Below, one piece after another: positions 1 through 14,111 of a stretch of DNA of 64,000 nucleotides. A program made the position numbers and the translations under genes. The notes beneath the pieces were generated by a model. The model saw only the letters and a program-made list of their open reading frames with translations, ran no database searches and was not told where the DNA came from. Position 1 is the stretch's first letter. Every line of letters starts with the position of its first letter. The stretch is from Kingdonia uniflora (Eukaryota > Streptophyta > Magnoliopsida > Ranunculales > Circaeasteraceae): contig JACGCM010002156.1 in the NCBI GenBank assembly GCA_014058105.1, positions 947,567 through 1,011,566 of the forward strand. Direction: 5' to 3'.

Positions 1-640
1 TTTGAGAGCAAAAAGAAGTGGTGAGTGATCAGAGCACACTCTATCCAAATGTTTCACCGTCACAGTAGGGAATTCAGTTAAGAACGGAGGGTTGTAAATA
101 TCCCTGTCTAACCTAGCCCATACTCTAGCTGTATCGTGTTGATTGTTACACAAAGTACAGGTAGATCCAGTGAAACCAGCCCCCAGTAAGCCTGCTCCAT
201 TTGAACATATCCTAAAATTCTCTCATAGCCAAAGCAGAACCCTCTCTTCTACCCAGTTTCTAAGCATTGCTTCTAATATAGAGTTAAAATTACCACACAC
301 TAACCAAGCCCCATTCACAGAATTTGACAAATTTTTAAGATCATCCTATAAGATTTTTTTTCCCAGCATTACTAAACTTAGCATACACAAAAATGGCCAT
401 GAAAGACCAAGTGTTGTTGTAACCTAAATAACAATGCAGATATTGGTTGGATGCAGCAATCAATTCTAATTCAAGTCCATCTCCACATAATCCAAATTTT
501 ACCATCAAGATCAGCATTAAAGAAACTGGAATTGAAATGGTACCATCTTTGACCAATCTTAAAACCCTTAATTTCTCCATTCTCTAGCACTCCGTTAATC
601 ATCCTATCCTACCCAAAGCCTCTCCCATGACAATGAACAA
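1..640 (-). mobile_element. L1-type LINE ORF2 endonuclease remnant
   Basis: Read on the minus strand, this stretch encodes the C-terminal half of an endonuclease/exonuclease/phosphatase domain of a plant L1-type LINE. Visible blocks are VYAKFSNAGKK (about 395-360), AWLVCGNFNSIL (about 310-270), ARVWARLDRDIYNPPF (about 135-85) and CSDHSPLLFALK (about 35-1). The family normally has GDFN; here it is GNFN, so a metal-binding aspartate is lost. In-frame stops (for example just before DDLKNLSNS) show it is dead. The reverse transcriptase would lie to the left, outside the window. It sits upstream of the visible DHODH exons and may be an intron insertion in that gene. Confidence 0.72.
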
Positions 641-1439
641 AAAGTGCTATAAGGGACCACCTGGTCGGCTCTTCTCGTGTTTCTAAAGTTGTTTGAAGAT
701 TTAAATTTCCTCACCCACCCTCTTGTGTGCACGGAGGGGGATCCTCAAGTGCTTCTCATGCATATTTCCGGTTTCCGGTATTTTCAAGGCTGCGTTCTAA
801 CTTTAGAAGAGTAGAATCCCTAGAGTGGAAGAAGAGACAAGAGGCATTTTTAAGTGAAGGTCAAAATTGAGGGAGAGATCATCTTTGACAAACATTTGAT
901 GATATTTTATTGGTCCATTTCTTCCAAAGTTATGAGGTGAGGTTTGAAGATATTGTAGTGGGAGGGATTTAGTTATCTGTGATCCAAAGTGACGTTGAGT
1001 GATCCTTTTTTCTTGGTTTTTTGTTTTTCCTTTGACTTTGGTCTGCAATCCTTCGTGTTCAAGAACAAATGAACTTATATTTTCGGAAAAATAGAATAAA
1101 AAATCGAGGTGGAAGAGAATGAGAGCTTATCTTGAAGGGAAGTTGGGCTATGCGCTGAAGACCTTGCCTTCAACATATTCAGGCCTCCCGATCGTCCCAT
1201 AAATCCTAGGCCATAAAGAACGTAGTTATTGAGAAGCTTTGTAAGAGTGCCCATGTGGATATGACAACTTTGTCAAAGGAACTCTTCAAACTTCCACTCC
1301 TACACCATGAATTTTTTTTGGTATAATGGGGAAGGGGGTAAATGCGGGGTATATCTTACTTTTAACAGTTAATGAACTGCATTTCTATATAACCTTATTT
1401 TATGTTAACTTGCAAGTCGCACATGGTACTTCTGTGCAG

Positions 1440-4400
1440 GTTATAAATGTTTCTTCGCCAAATACTCCTGGATTACGTAAGCTTCAGGGAAGAAAACAGC
1501 TGAAGGATCTTGTTAAGAAGGTATAAAGTTTAAGCATACAGTTCTTCTTCAATCTGCCTAACGGCCAATTTGGCAAGCCTTAATGCATAACTCACTGTTT
1601 AGGTACAAGCTGCTCGGGATGAAATGCAATGGGGTGAAGAGGGCCCTCCTCCTTTGCTCGTGAAAATTGCTCCTGACTTGTCCAGCCAGGACCTTGAAGA
1701 TATTGCAGCTGTATGTTTTACATTTTATTTTAATTTTTTTCTTTTCTTTTCAATCTCTTCATATGAAACCTTCCATTGTAATTGTTCTTAGTATATTCTT
1801 TATTTCGTTATAGGTTGCTCTTACCCTGCGCTTGGATGGACTAGTAAGTTCTCCTACATCATAAGTTTTGTTTGCATTAGTAGGGGTCTGTTCAGCGCTT
1901 ATTTAGTTATACTTCTCTCGAATTAGATTATCTGCACATTTATAACATATAGATATGATTATCAGACGCCTTTCAAAAAAAGATATGATTATCAGAGATG
2001 AGAAATAGATTAGAGGGAGATAAATATTATTATTGAATTGATTCTATAGACTACATCATACTCTCTATTCATAGGAGAGAGTCATCAAACTACTTCTATG
2101 AATAACCAATGTGGGACTAAAAGAATATAATAATAGTCCTGCTAACAATCTCGGCTTGTAACAGGACATCCTTATAAACCCCCTCTATTTCTTGATTTAT
2201 CTGCTTGATCTGATGAGATAGTTTCATGGGGATGTATGTATGAAGCTTAATACTAAAATTTGCTCTAGCATGCCATTTTGGTTCTTTGACAAGTGATTAT
2301 CTGGTGTGTACATCAGTCTCCGTAATATTATACCCGTCAGGCACTCCACTTTGGTCTTTACTCCTAGTAAAATTATCCCCGCTTTATTTGAGCTTCAAAA
2401 CTCATTCTTTGGCCTCTTTTGAAATTTTCGATTCTTAATCTTGTATAATGAATATGACGATTTCTTTCATTATTTAACATGGATGCTCGGTTAGTATGTT
2501 ATTAGAGATTGTAGGTGGTGATATGCATTAGGTGCAATATTATACTCATACACTGTATCTTGAGAGTCCTAGTCAATATAGGAATCTACCAGATTGCATA
2601 TAAATTTTGTATATGATTATTTAAGGTGGAATCTACTCTTATCTCTATTTAAGGCACTGATAATTACAGATATTGTTCATTTTCTAGAATTGACAGTATT
2701 AAATGTAGAGTTTAGTTTTCAAGATCGCGAGCATTCTTGCTCTATATTTTCGTTGATGTTTTATGTGCATTTCATTCAAGTTCTAGAGAAAAGATTATTG
2801 CAGTCTGTTGCAGGACAAAATTACAACAAAAAAGGGGAACGTCTTTTGAGCTAGAAAATGTTATTTTCAAAAATTTCATAATTTCGAAGTATGGAATTAG
2901 CCACTGCAGATAATTTACATGTTGCAATGCAATCTATTGTTTTCCTCTTCGAATCTCTGACAGAGTTCTTCCTCAGATAATATCAAATACAACCATTTCA
3001 AGACCCGATCCTGTGAACAAGTACCCGGTTGCCCCAGAACCAGGTGGTTTAAGTGGAAGGCCTGTTTTTAATCTCTCCACCAATGTGCTCAAGGAGATGT
3101 ATATTCTGACAAGGGTACGCTGTTTGAACTTATACACCTTTTTTGGTACATTTACTTCATGAATACATATTTCTCATTGTCATCGTAATTACGCCCCACA
3201 CTTGAAATCTAGTACTAGGGTCTTTCTCCAGAGCATGATTTTCTTAGTAATAATGAGTCTACAAAGAAAATTGACAAAGAGATTCCAAGTGCTTATGTTC
3301 ACGAGAATCTTTCATATATGTTCTTGAGGAAGTAAGAGCTAATGGTTTATTGTACTTTCTTATTAGGGAAAAATCCCTCTCATTGGCTGTGGTGGTGTCA
3401 GCAGGTAAGAATCAATAGCTCACACCATTAGATTTCATCATATTAGCTTGTTAACTGACACATGTTTTGGATTCATGTAATCCAGCGGTGAGGATGTGTA
3501 CAAAAAGATACGGGCGGGAGCAACTTTAGTTCAGATGTATACAGCATTTGCTTATGGCGGACCTGCACTCATTCCTCAAGTAAAGGTATGGTCTTAAGCT
3601 ACTTCAAATTTTACTGCTTGAATTCAATTTTTTTCATGTGTCTAAGAAGTAGAAAAATTATAGACCAAGATAAAAGTACAGAACCTTTTAAGACCAACTT
3701 CTGAAGGGAGACTAACTTTACGGACCCCAAATCTCCATCCTTGCCTCCTTAAGTTTACTTAGTTGCCACATGGAGGTTCCAAAAGAAAATCAGACTCGAA
3801 AAAAAAAGTGAAATGATTGTTTGACAGAATAATCATTTTTTGTATCTCAAGCTACTCTTTTATTTTTCATTCTTGAAGATATGTGAAGTCTGAAGATACG
3901 AGAGAGACTTCACTTCTACAGTAATTTTATACAATGACCAACCTCCAAAATCCCAATTATTGAGGTATCTACTAAATGCATAATTCTTGGCCAACTCATT
4001 CTTGTTGTAGACTATGAGAAAATCCACTGCTCTCTCTCCCTCCCTCCAAGACAAGAACTAAACAAATGGAAACCTTCTCGAAATGGAGATTCCTGCACCA
4101 CTTGTCTTCTCGTTACCTGACTCTGCCCTCTCTACCAACCTTGAACGCCTTTCCTTCCCGCAGTCCTCTGTAACTCCTATGACACCTATTAAAAAAAAAA
4201 AAAACTCCCATAAGAGCATGCTTAACCCCCACCTCGCCCAACCCTGATTAGAAACATTCTGTTAGATTCGTAGTTTAATACTCGAAGTTTTCCTTTTATT
4301 AAAAATGGTACAAGACTTCTAATTTTCTTCTGATATTCTTGCCTATCTGTATTTTACACGATTCATTTTGTATTATTGACATATTCCTTAGTAAAACTAG

Positions 4401-4589
4401 TTTTGAATTACATAAAAACTTATTTATACTTATTACTAAAACTTTGGACAAATTTCGGGATAGTAAATACTTTTTTCATACGTAATGTTAAAAATCTATA
4501 ATATTGTTTTGCAGGCTGAACTGGCAGAGTGTTTAGAAAGGGATGGTTTCAAATCAGTGCATGAAGCAGTCGGTGCAGATAGCAGATAG
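1440..4589 (+). CDS. PYRD: Dihydroorotate dehydrogenase (quinone), mitochondrial; C-terminal exons
   Basis: Class 2 dihydroorotate dehydrogenase, the inner-mitochondrial-membrane flavoenzyme that oxidises dihydroorotate to orotate in pyrimidine synthesis. Exons with good GT/AG borders: 1440-1520, 1603-1710, 1814-1843, 2977-3114, 3367-3404, 3486-3585 and 4515-4589 (stop TAG). Joined, they give 188 residues without a frame break. Visible motifs are INVSSPNTPGLR (substrate loop), LLVKIAPDL, ISNTTISRPD, GGLSGRP, the FMN-phosphate loop IPLIGCGGVSSGED, and IRAGATLVQMYTAFAYGGP. These match the C-terminal 40% or so of plant PYRD. The first visible exon starts in phase 0 after a TGTGCAG acceptor, so the remaining 5' exons should lie left of the window. 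Introns of 1.1 kb (1844-2976) and 0.9 kb (3586-4514) carry no recognisable gene. I see no damage, so the gene is probably functional if its 5' half exists. Confidence 0.93.
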
Positions 4590-7500
4590 CAAGTCCCATT
4601 TGCTGAACTAAACGAGAAGAAGAAACGAGTCTCCCCCTCATTCGATGAAGAGCTATATCAAAGAGATATATTTCGGAGTTGTGGTTTTCAAAATTAATTT
4701 TGTCACCTTTTTATCCTCTGCTCTTTGAATGTTTTGAATATGTAGAAACAGCTAGGATTTTGGATGTTTTACATTATATCTAATGATCAGTAGAGTACAT
4801 TGTTTCTTCTTGTGGTCGTAACTGATGAGAAGTTGGCATAAGTATCATTTTGCCAGTAATTCAAGCTCTCCTTTTCTTAATTTTTTTAATTGGCCTCGCA
4901 AAATGTTGTCTGATAATATTTTGCTTGGCTTGATAATCCTATTATGTTCAAATATCTATGGAAGGGGATATTCTTTTAAGTATTATCTAGGGCGAGGTTC
5001 CAGACTCACTAATACATTTGTATATTGGTGTTTTCGTAAAATTGAGGAGCACCAAAAGCTTTATCATATTGTAAGAAGCATGCATATTTACTATTGATCT
5101 CAGGGCTGATACACACATTCTCGCCAACGACTATGAGAAACATCTTTCTAATATTGCTATGAACGAAAAGCTCTCAGGCACAGCTAAGGTTTTTCTTAGT
5201 GTGATTTGTACTCAAAATTTGACAGTACACACTGATCTGGAGTTTAGATTGCTTGTCGGGTTCTCACTGATCTTTCACATCTCGAGCATCTCAGACCTCC
5301 ACACAGATTGGGAGACCTCGTGTTTCAGCATATTGGCCACAGGTCATGTATGCACCAACTTCATTTGCCATACCAAGTTTTTTGTTTTTTGTTAATCATT
5401 AATAATATGTTATTTGTTTAGAAGTAAATATTTTCATAGTAGTGATAGATGTTGATTAACAGGAGAGAGATAATACTGTGCCAATTCTAGAATTTGAGAT
5501 AAATGATAGACATAAGTAGTTTCAAATGAGATGATTTGGGCTAGGCTGTTACTATTTAAATACACATGAATATAATCCTGAAGTATCTACATTAGATTAG
5601 ATTAGTATGTGTTCCTCTGCTAGGGATTCAGTTAACTCTATCAGAGTTTCTGCTGGTTGGGCTTATTGGAAACACTGGGAAATTAAATTAATTTCTCTAG
5701 ATTAGTAAATTCAAAGGTTGGACGATATCTGGAATCTTATGATTATAAGGTTCTTCCCATTTCATCAGTAGTAGCTTTGTTTTCAGCTGTCTAGTATATT
5801 TTACTTATGATATTTTCCTTTGGTAACCTGTGAAGACTGTTATTGTCAACTTTCGTTTATTCGCTTACTCTTACATAATTTGGTGGTTGATACTATTTTT
5901 ATTTATTTTCTGGGCAGTTGCCTTGATGAAGCTTGTTTCGATTGTGATTCTGCGAAATGCGAAGATGGAAATGTTTAAAGGGTCTATGAGGTAGGGGGGT
6001 CGTGTTGAGGTAACTGAACCTGCTAAGTTTGAAGTTAAGGAGGACAACAATCTCTCTCTAATCGAGTATGAACTTGTTAATGTTACTAACTGAGCTGACA
6101 TCTTGACTTTTGAAGATAGAAACAAGTGTTGAAAAATGTAGTGGCCGGTAAAGAATTGTGGGAAAAAAATGGAACTTGGTACAGAAATTTCACAAAAGAA
6201 TCTAGTAGTAGTATTAAGTAAGATTTGGATGTTGTGTTTATGTAATCTGAATCTTTAGCTATTTCTGAGAATTTGATACATTATCAGTTATAATCAATGA
6301 AATCCTGCTTTTATATTAAGCTAGTCGATTTCTTCATTTTATCCCATATTTATCTCTGCTTATATGATTGTACCTTTTAGATGATGGTCATAATATTATC
6401 TTAAAGCTTTTTGTTAGTGACTTGTCCATAACACGGTATATTCTTTTCTTTTTTTTTGTGCAAGGTAAGCTGGAGTTAGGCGAACCCCATGACCAGCTCT
6501 ATAAAAGTAATGTGTTCCACGGCCTACACATACGGCATATTCATCATGACTTCATTTACTTGCAAGTGTCTGTATACATCTCCACACAGTTTTCGCTTTT
6601 GTTTGGCCCTTTCAGAGGATTATTTACCCTAAATTTGCTCCATTTATACTTGCAAGTGTATTCCAAACCTCCCCACCAGTCATTTTTTGATAAATGATCA
6701 CTATAAGTCAGACAATAAAATTTGATCAACCTTAAATTTGCTTCATTTGCTAAGCAAAGTGCCCCTGCTAGGAAAAAAAAAACATGATCATATTCGCTTT
6801 ACAAATAAATTCTTTTGATAAATCACGGAGACAAACCTGTATATACAGTAAAAATACAAACACTTTCATTCTGTCATCCTACTTTAAAGCAAGACCTATT
6901 TTGAAATAAGAATTCCTAATGATATGTGGCCTCTCTCGGGAGGTTCACTCTACCTCATAACAGGGAGAGGCCAATTAATTTGGCTTATATACGAAATTAT
7001 GTACCTTCAAGGCTCAAGAATAGTAATTAACCATTTGGATGTCAAGATCAAGTCAAAAGTACAGAAGTAGAAAACAATGCTGAGCAAAATAATCCTCAGT
7101 CGAACTAGCATCCTTCATGAAACGAACAGACTTTAACCCTAACTGATATTGAGTTGTAACTAGCTGAGCAATTCTTCTACCTCAAATAAATAAGCGAAAA
7201 TATTTGCAACTGGATTCACAGGGTTGCACATTCAAGATCAAGTTTCTATATTCAAGAGAAATTGAGATACTGAAGAACATATTTCAAACTCCAAATTTCC
7301 CGGATTCAATCAAGTACGCCTCAAGCAGGAGCTTAACAAGTTTATTGAAAATCCATAGAAACTACCACGAACGCAATCATCCATCTACAATACAAGAACA
7401 AAAACTGTAAAAATTCTAGGTGACTGTTCGTCTGCAATTGAGTCCACAAACAGTTTTATTGCAACATAAAAGAAAAAGGAAAGTGACAGCAAGTCTTCCA

Positions 7501-10500
7501 CCCGAGTCTTCGACAATGAGAGAATATTATAGCCCTAAAAGAAAGAAAGAAACGGCCAAGTCACAATGAATTATAACAAAAAATTCACTTAGATTACAGA
7601 AAAGGAAAAAAGAAAAATAAATAAATTATCTCATATAAAAATTACAGTACTAATAAGTTTCTGTTTATGCAGACACTTGGTAAGTCACCCATTGGTCAGA
7701 TCATTTTATAGGAATATTGAAGATCCAAGCAGAGTCCGGGAAATAAAAGAAATGTGGAAAAACTCATCACAAGACGAACCACACTCAAGAACCTCTAAAG
7801 CCTCTAGAAATAGCTGGTCATTGACCCCCACTTCTCCAATAAGTACTCCAAGGAAATGCCTCTGTAAACCTTTCACCAAGAGAACGTCTACAATTAATGA
7901 GGGCAAGACTCCTTTCCTTGCCTCTCAATCATAAGCCTCAGATCACTTCCTACAAGGGCGATGAGTTTCTACAGGATATATCCTGTAGGGGATAACCTTG
8001 CATTAGGCCAACTGCAAAGCAGCTCTGATAATGTCTCTGACATCAACATTGGCCACTCAAAAATACAACCACAATGCAGGTTGACAAATCACCCGTCTTA
8101 TACATTTAGCAGTAGCTAACTAAAATCCCACATCTCGTTAATACCCTCAGAGCAAAAAGGAAGGTCAACAGAGCCCTGGCCTTAAAATTATAGCAGTAGA
8201 TAGATAAAACTTATTTCCAAGTAATGAGTTTCTCAGCAATACGAATTTTATCTAAGGTAACAGTCCAACCAAAGAAAGTGACACTGGAAGGGACTTTACG
8301 ACAGGCAGAAGCAGAATAGAGAAGGGAGGTAGTCATATAGAGTGAGGTACAAAGATTCGACCAACAATATGTGATTGTTAGAGGGATTCCAGACTCTCTT
8401 ATCTTCTCTATAGGGGTTTGAACACATGTTACAACCTCTCTTGATTAGGCCATTCATTTTTAAGTCTTGTACGTTGCTTCTAAGATTATAGTTCCAAATA
8501 ACCAAGTTACCTTCACAATCCATGAAAGAAGCACCTACTCAATCTCCGACATCTTGCTATAACATACCTGACTGAGAATCCACCATCAGATAAGCACCAT
8601 CCAACCATATGTCCTCCAAAAATCTTATTTTGTCACCCTTCCAATAACTAGTCTACTCTGGATCTGAATTCACCAGGCTAACTCCTACAACCCACTTCTA
8701 CACATTACAATTGCGAGGACTCTACACCACTTTAGATTCTCACCTCAAAATTTATCTTCGTACTTCTCGTAAATAATGTTACACTACATCCTACCAACAT
8801 CACCAAAATCTTCAACTGTTTACCCTCTATGGCCTTGGTTATATACTAATTTGTGAAGGCCAAAGCCCCTCCCTTCTTGAGCCTGCACACCTTGTCTCTT
8901 CTAGTAAGAGTAAGGCCTCTTATAATGGCCGGACAACATGAAATTCTACACGTCTCTCTCGGCTGTCTAATGCACATTGGCTGGTAAGAGGAGTACTGGA
9001 TAAAATACTATTGATAAGCACCACCTTTTACCTTATGCCTTTTTCAAGAAACTTGTGAATCGAAATATGTGTCCAATTTGAAGATACCATATGGGTGTTG
9101 ATAATGGTTCTAAGTACAGTTGGATAGGATATTTTCAACTCTAAGGTCAGTTAACCAGGAGTAGAGATTAGTCTGAAAGATCTAACAAAATTCTTAAAAT
9201 TCCGTCAAATAATCATGCCTACAAAAAACTAACTAGCTATAGTTCAAGACTAAAAGCATTTTTTTCACCATTTCAAAAATGTTAAGTTGTTATACCATCA
9301 ACAAATATAATATTGTGTTCCTATTTTTTTTTGGGTCGAAATACTTCATCTATCATGGACTTTATAGCAGGCAGAAAAATATCACGAATATCAAAATTAA
9401 GAACAAACCAGCAAAAAGATAAAATAGATGTTTTGAGTTTTCAAATTTTTTGCAAACGATCTAGTTCATCAGGAAGTACTGTCTTACATTGCAGAGAATT
9501 TTGAACATAAAATGTTGCTCGACCCAGTGGATGAGATTCATCGGTCATCATTACAAGCTGATTAAATGCAACAAATTAGTATGCCCCTTAAGATATCATT
9601 TGGAAAAGAAAGTCATTCCAATTTAACTGAAATATTTGTTTCACATCTTTTACATTTAGTGTCTATAATAAGGCTTCATCAGCATAAAATATCCGGAAAA
9701 TGTGGGAGTCCAATATGTAACTAAGGAAAAAACAACAAATAACTACTAGTCCATCTAGGTCAAAGCTCACGAACTCAAATGTAGAGTTGTCTTCCCGCTT
9801 ACTCAGTACTTCTAACTTATCAGGCATCTTGTCTTAGTTTGATATAAACCTGTGCTCCCACCCACTGGACATTCATCAAACGTCATCATTGCAAGCTGAG
9901 TAAATACAGCAAATGAGTTTGACCCTACTTCAGTAACCTTTTTAACAAAAGTATGAATACAAGGTCAATAAATGTTAATTTTAGAGTGTATCTATAGAAT
10001 TTAATTAGATAAGAGCTATAAAAACTTTTAAAGACTAAGGATAGTTGTGGTAAGTGGTAACCCCTACAGGTCGTAAACAGAATGGTAGTACATAAAGGAA
10101 GGTCGGAAGAAGGTTAATGGAAGAACTAGGCTTGTTTGTATGTTACGCGTGCGATAGATAGTGTGCTTGACTCATTGACCTCTACTTTTTTCATCTTGAA
10201 TGGGGAATGGTCCACGGACCATGATTACATAGTAACACCAAAAAAATCAGTGATCGGGACTCCTGCTCCCTTCTTTAAAGTCTATAATTTACACCAATTG
10301 AACAATAGGTAATTTTCTTGCGAAAAGACTAGCCTCATCCAATACTGAAGTGTCCCTTAATCACGCTAAAGATCTAAAACGGTAAACCAATTTAATACAG
10401 GAAAGAGGACCAAAATGTGATAAGATCAAGAACAGTGCATTAAAAGGTCTGTCGAGTCACCGACTATCAATATTCTTTACATACGCCATATCAACTACCC

Positions 10501-12061
10501 ACGTTTGACTGAACATTCTTTCTTAGTAAAGGTGAAGACAAAGCCATAAGTTTTCTTTTATATGTGAAGTTGATCACCATGACAGACACATCATATTAAT
10601 GTATAAATTATAATTATCCGTTAACTCATCTCCTTGTGGGCCCTGAGATACTTGTGAAGACATCAAAAGAATGGATGAGTTGCCTAAAGAAGTAAGTCCA
10701 AATATAAACCTCAAATGAAAGACTTCAAGCATTCAACTAAGACAATTTTTTGATTGGTTGGCTATCAAATACGCATACGCCAATTTCCATCTTTCTTTGG
10801 AACCAAACACGTGGGACTTGACCGTCCACGATTTCATACACTGATAACTATAAAAAGAACCAGTAGGATATCGACTCTGGAACCAGCACTACTGCCCACA
10901 AAAGAAAATCAAATATTGGGGAGAGAGAACCATCCTGAGTCGGAAACGGTTCCTAATGGTAAGACAGAAAAGCAAATACTAGATTTCCTTTGGCAATAGG
11001 GATGATTCCGATAGAAACTCATCATACAAACCACTTACGAACGCGTCGTAGATATCCCTCCAAAAAGAATATGTCAATGAGGGAAGAAACGGTGATAACT
11101 TCATGATCAACAACTGAGATTTAGCCCCAAGAGTAATCTGTTCCATCCCAAGCCCTGAAACAGTACACCACTGGATTATCTTATTGATTAAATTAAAGCC
11201 AGGAAATTAAGCATAGAAGAAGAGTCGGGACCCCCAACAATCCTCTCAGACTATCTTAGTATCTCAGTCCAACTCCAAAGACACTCCCAAATCCCTAATC
11301 GACATCTCTCCGGCTTCAATGATCCTTTTCCACACATTACAACTGTAAGGGCTTCTGACGTCCCTAGCCTGCCAAAACCTTCCTCATATTTGCTAGATAT
11401 TACATTTCTACACCATTTCCCAGACCCTGATCTCTACAACAATTTCCATATAAGGTTTCCTTCATTCTTCCAGATCGTGGCACAGAAAGTAACCATCAAC
11501 ATATGGTGAACCGGAATGCCCAGTAAGGTGCATCTGATGAGCAGCAACCTTCTCTTTGATACCACTAACCTCCAAGATACCTTGTTCACTACAAAGTTCA
11601 ACTTCTGGTGATATTGCATGGTTCATTTTGAACTTCGTACAGATTTTGGTGGTGACATCCATATTTCAGAGGGACAATTACCACCCTTACTCATTTAGGA
11701 ATTTAAAAGAGCATAAATACGCATTTAATGATTGTCATTTCCATATCTTTTTTATAGCTTGGCATCTTTAAATTCACCTTTATCAAATTTTATGTGACGG
11801 ATACATATAAAAAAACCATTAATATCATGCAATGTGAGGATAGCTCAACTAATAAAAACCCGCAACCATGAATCTTAATATTGACTAGGTTATCCCTTCA
11901 ACAAACTTCAAGAGAAATTTATTTGATTCCTTCCAACATTGTTAAACTACATTTGCTCAATTATCTTTCGAAAACGCTCAACCAACTTATTGCATAAATC
12001 GTAAACTAATACTTTCAAAGCACAACAAAAAGAAGTCATTAATTCCACCTTTGCTTCCTCT
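4590..12061. other. Intergenic region without recognisable genes
   Basis: About 7.4 kb of AT-rich sequence. The first 250 bases would be the DHODH 3' UTR. Open frames of 60-110 codons occur on both strands (for example 6368-6697 + and 7204-7410 +), but none has a family signature, long codon continuity or convincing splice borders. I see no intact transposon termini, tRNA or rRNA. Short blocks near 8690-8760 and 11330-11400 look like weak, decayed repeat matter and were not assigned. Confidence 0.5.
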
Positions 12062-12807
12062 TCATCTAGTCTCGTCTTGACCTACAATAGCAAAAAGAGT
12101 ATGCACTCTTCTATCAAACAAAAAATAACATAAATAGGACAATGGCATATTGACTTACATTAGATATAGCAAAGCAAATACTACAAATAACAAATCATCT
12201 GCAACTAAAATAATATAATAATTACCTATACTAGTTTGTGTGAGTACTTATCACTTATCAGTCACTTGAGATTGATCATAAACCCCAAGCAACACATTTC
12301 CAATGATATTACTACTCATCTTATATTTCCTCTTATTATTGCACACCCAGATTGCAAAAAAAAACAATACACAACCCCTTTACCTCTACTCATCATAACA
12401 TCATAAAAATCAAAAACCCATAATTATTTTTGGGAATTCGAGTGTACCTTCAATAAGCCATCCGCAACCAGGACGAGAAACAGCGAGCATTGACGTCAAC
12501 AATGAAGAAGCAGTAGCAGTGTGAAACGGCATCAATGAATCAACACAGCAACTCATCTCAACAGGAGACCTATCATACATTGATATAACAACAACACCCA
12601 TTTATATAAATCAGTAAACAACACAACATTGTTGTTATTTAAGATAAATGGGTGTTTGTTAATGTTTTTATACCTGAAAATGCGATTTGAGAGGGGTTTT
12701 TGATTGGGGAGACGAAATGGAGAAGCGCGAGAAGGGGGAGCGGTGAACCTTGCAGCTGCGTTTCGGATTGGGGCGGAGCGGAAGAGGGACTTCGCGCAGG
12801 AAGCCAT
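12062..12807 (-). CDS. NFD6: NUCLEAR FUSION DEFECTIVE 6-like mitochondrial protein
   Basis: Small plant protein of the NFD6 family. The Arabidopsis member is mitochondrial and was found through failure of polar nuclear fusion in the female gametophyte. Three exons on the minus strand: 12674-12807, 12448-12569 and 12062-12081, giving 91 residues. The N-terminus (MASCAKSLFRSAPIRNAAAR) is basic, serine/alanine-rich and free of acidic residues, as expected of a mitochondrial presequence. PFRLPNQKPLSNRIFR follows, then the family core SPVEMSCCVDSLMPFHTAT. The last exon is only 20 nt and encodes GQDETR plus stop, matching the usual GQDKTR-type C-terminus. Borders are AG|GTATAA, ATAG|GTC, GAAG|GTAC and TGTAG|GTC. 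Length and order fit the family. No damage is seen. Molecular role is unknown. Confidence 0.9.
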
Positions 12808-14103
12808 GGTTTTGAGGGAGAAGGGTTTGTTTGGATCTCTGGTTTTGGGGTTTTAGGACTTTGGGTTTGTGAAACTATGGGGTTTTGACATTTCAATGTA
12901 AAGCTCTATTATAGCTTGCTTTGACTATCTCCAGCAGTGTAGTTAGCATAGTTTGGCTTAGCAAATTTAGTTTCTATCATATGCAATTTAGGGTTGATGC
13001 AAATCCATTACAATGCCTTGCAAATTTGCTGGAAAAATAACACTTGTAATAAGTTGTCTAGGACTTAATTCACTTGCAATTATACACGATTTGCACTGCA
13101 AAACATTGGTTGCACCAGCGGCTTGCTTGCATTGAAATGTTGGAGCAACAAGTTACCTTTACAACCAAAGCATTGCAATAACAAAATTAAGTTGTTATTT
13201 CGGTTATGTGTACTTCATGCAAATAAAATTTATAATCAACTTTTTTAACTCATTAAAAGTGTCATATTTTCTCTTTCAAGTAGAATGCCTAAATACAAAT
13301 TTCTTGCAGGGATTTTTGACAACAATAAAATCCAAACAAAAAGTGAAAAATTTGCATAATAATGCAAATTGTATGCTTTGCAACATGCAATTAAAGTTGA
13401 ACCAAGCACGCTTTCAAGTATTTCAAAAAGGCGCAAATGTGCAAGCTATATAATGTAGTCACCACCAACAGTTATACCTGTAAGGGCCTAATTTCGTAGC
13501 TCGAATAACCTCTTACACCAAATGTACTTATGACACAATTATAATAACAAATAATATAAATTGACACACGTGTTTAGCGTGGAAACCTCTAAATAGGTAA
13601 AAAACACGACCTCAGTTCGAGGATTTAGTAAAAATAACTTTATTGCTTGAGATTAATGTATTTTGACTACAATTTGTAATCTCGTGAGCCCAAAAACTTG
13701 GTCATTTCTCCTATGTATCTTATCTTTTTTATAGACCTTATTATCAGTTCGTTTTTGTGTGTCAGCACGTTCTCCAGAAATGGGAGTAGAGTAGCGGTTA
13801 TTTATGTAAATGCTTGTTCGTGGGAGACAAGTGTCCTTGTCTCATTCTATTTTATTTGGAGTGCTCGAGCCACATACCTTCTCAGATCGTGGTCCAAGTG
13901 TCAATGTTGACATGTGTACATTTTGTGTGAGTCTGTTATTTATACTAGTTCCTTGTTACCCCAGCTCGAGGGACAAGTCCCTACAATCGCCCCCTCTCAA
14001 CTGAAGGCACTGGTGTCTTGAGTTGAGAAGTTTCAATCAAACTTGTGTCTTGGAAATTAAAATGTTTTTCTAACAAGTGAAATGATGGAATTCTGATGTG
14101 GAT
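12808..14103. other. Non-coding stretch with TGCAA-rich tract
   Basis: No gene is recognisable between the NFD6-like gene and the hAT element. From about 12975 to 13450 the pentamer TTGCA/TGCAA occurs unusually often on both strands (see findings). Around 13555-13660 the sequence vaguely resembles LTR matter of plant retroelements (an ACACGTGTTTAGCGTGGAAA block followed by AGGATTTAGT), but there is no PBS, PPT or paired terminus, so I do not call an element. Confidence 0.4.
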
Positions 14104-14111
14104 GTCTTGGG

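Noticed and set aside
8690..11420. Possible LINE 3' fragments near 8690-8760 and 11330-11400 sharing an ACACATTACAA block
   Set aside because: The similarity is about 12 bases plus scattered matches. Translation on the minus strand gives only vague resemblance to a LINE C-terminus, with many stops.
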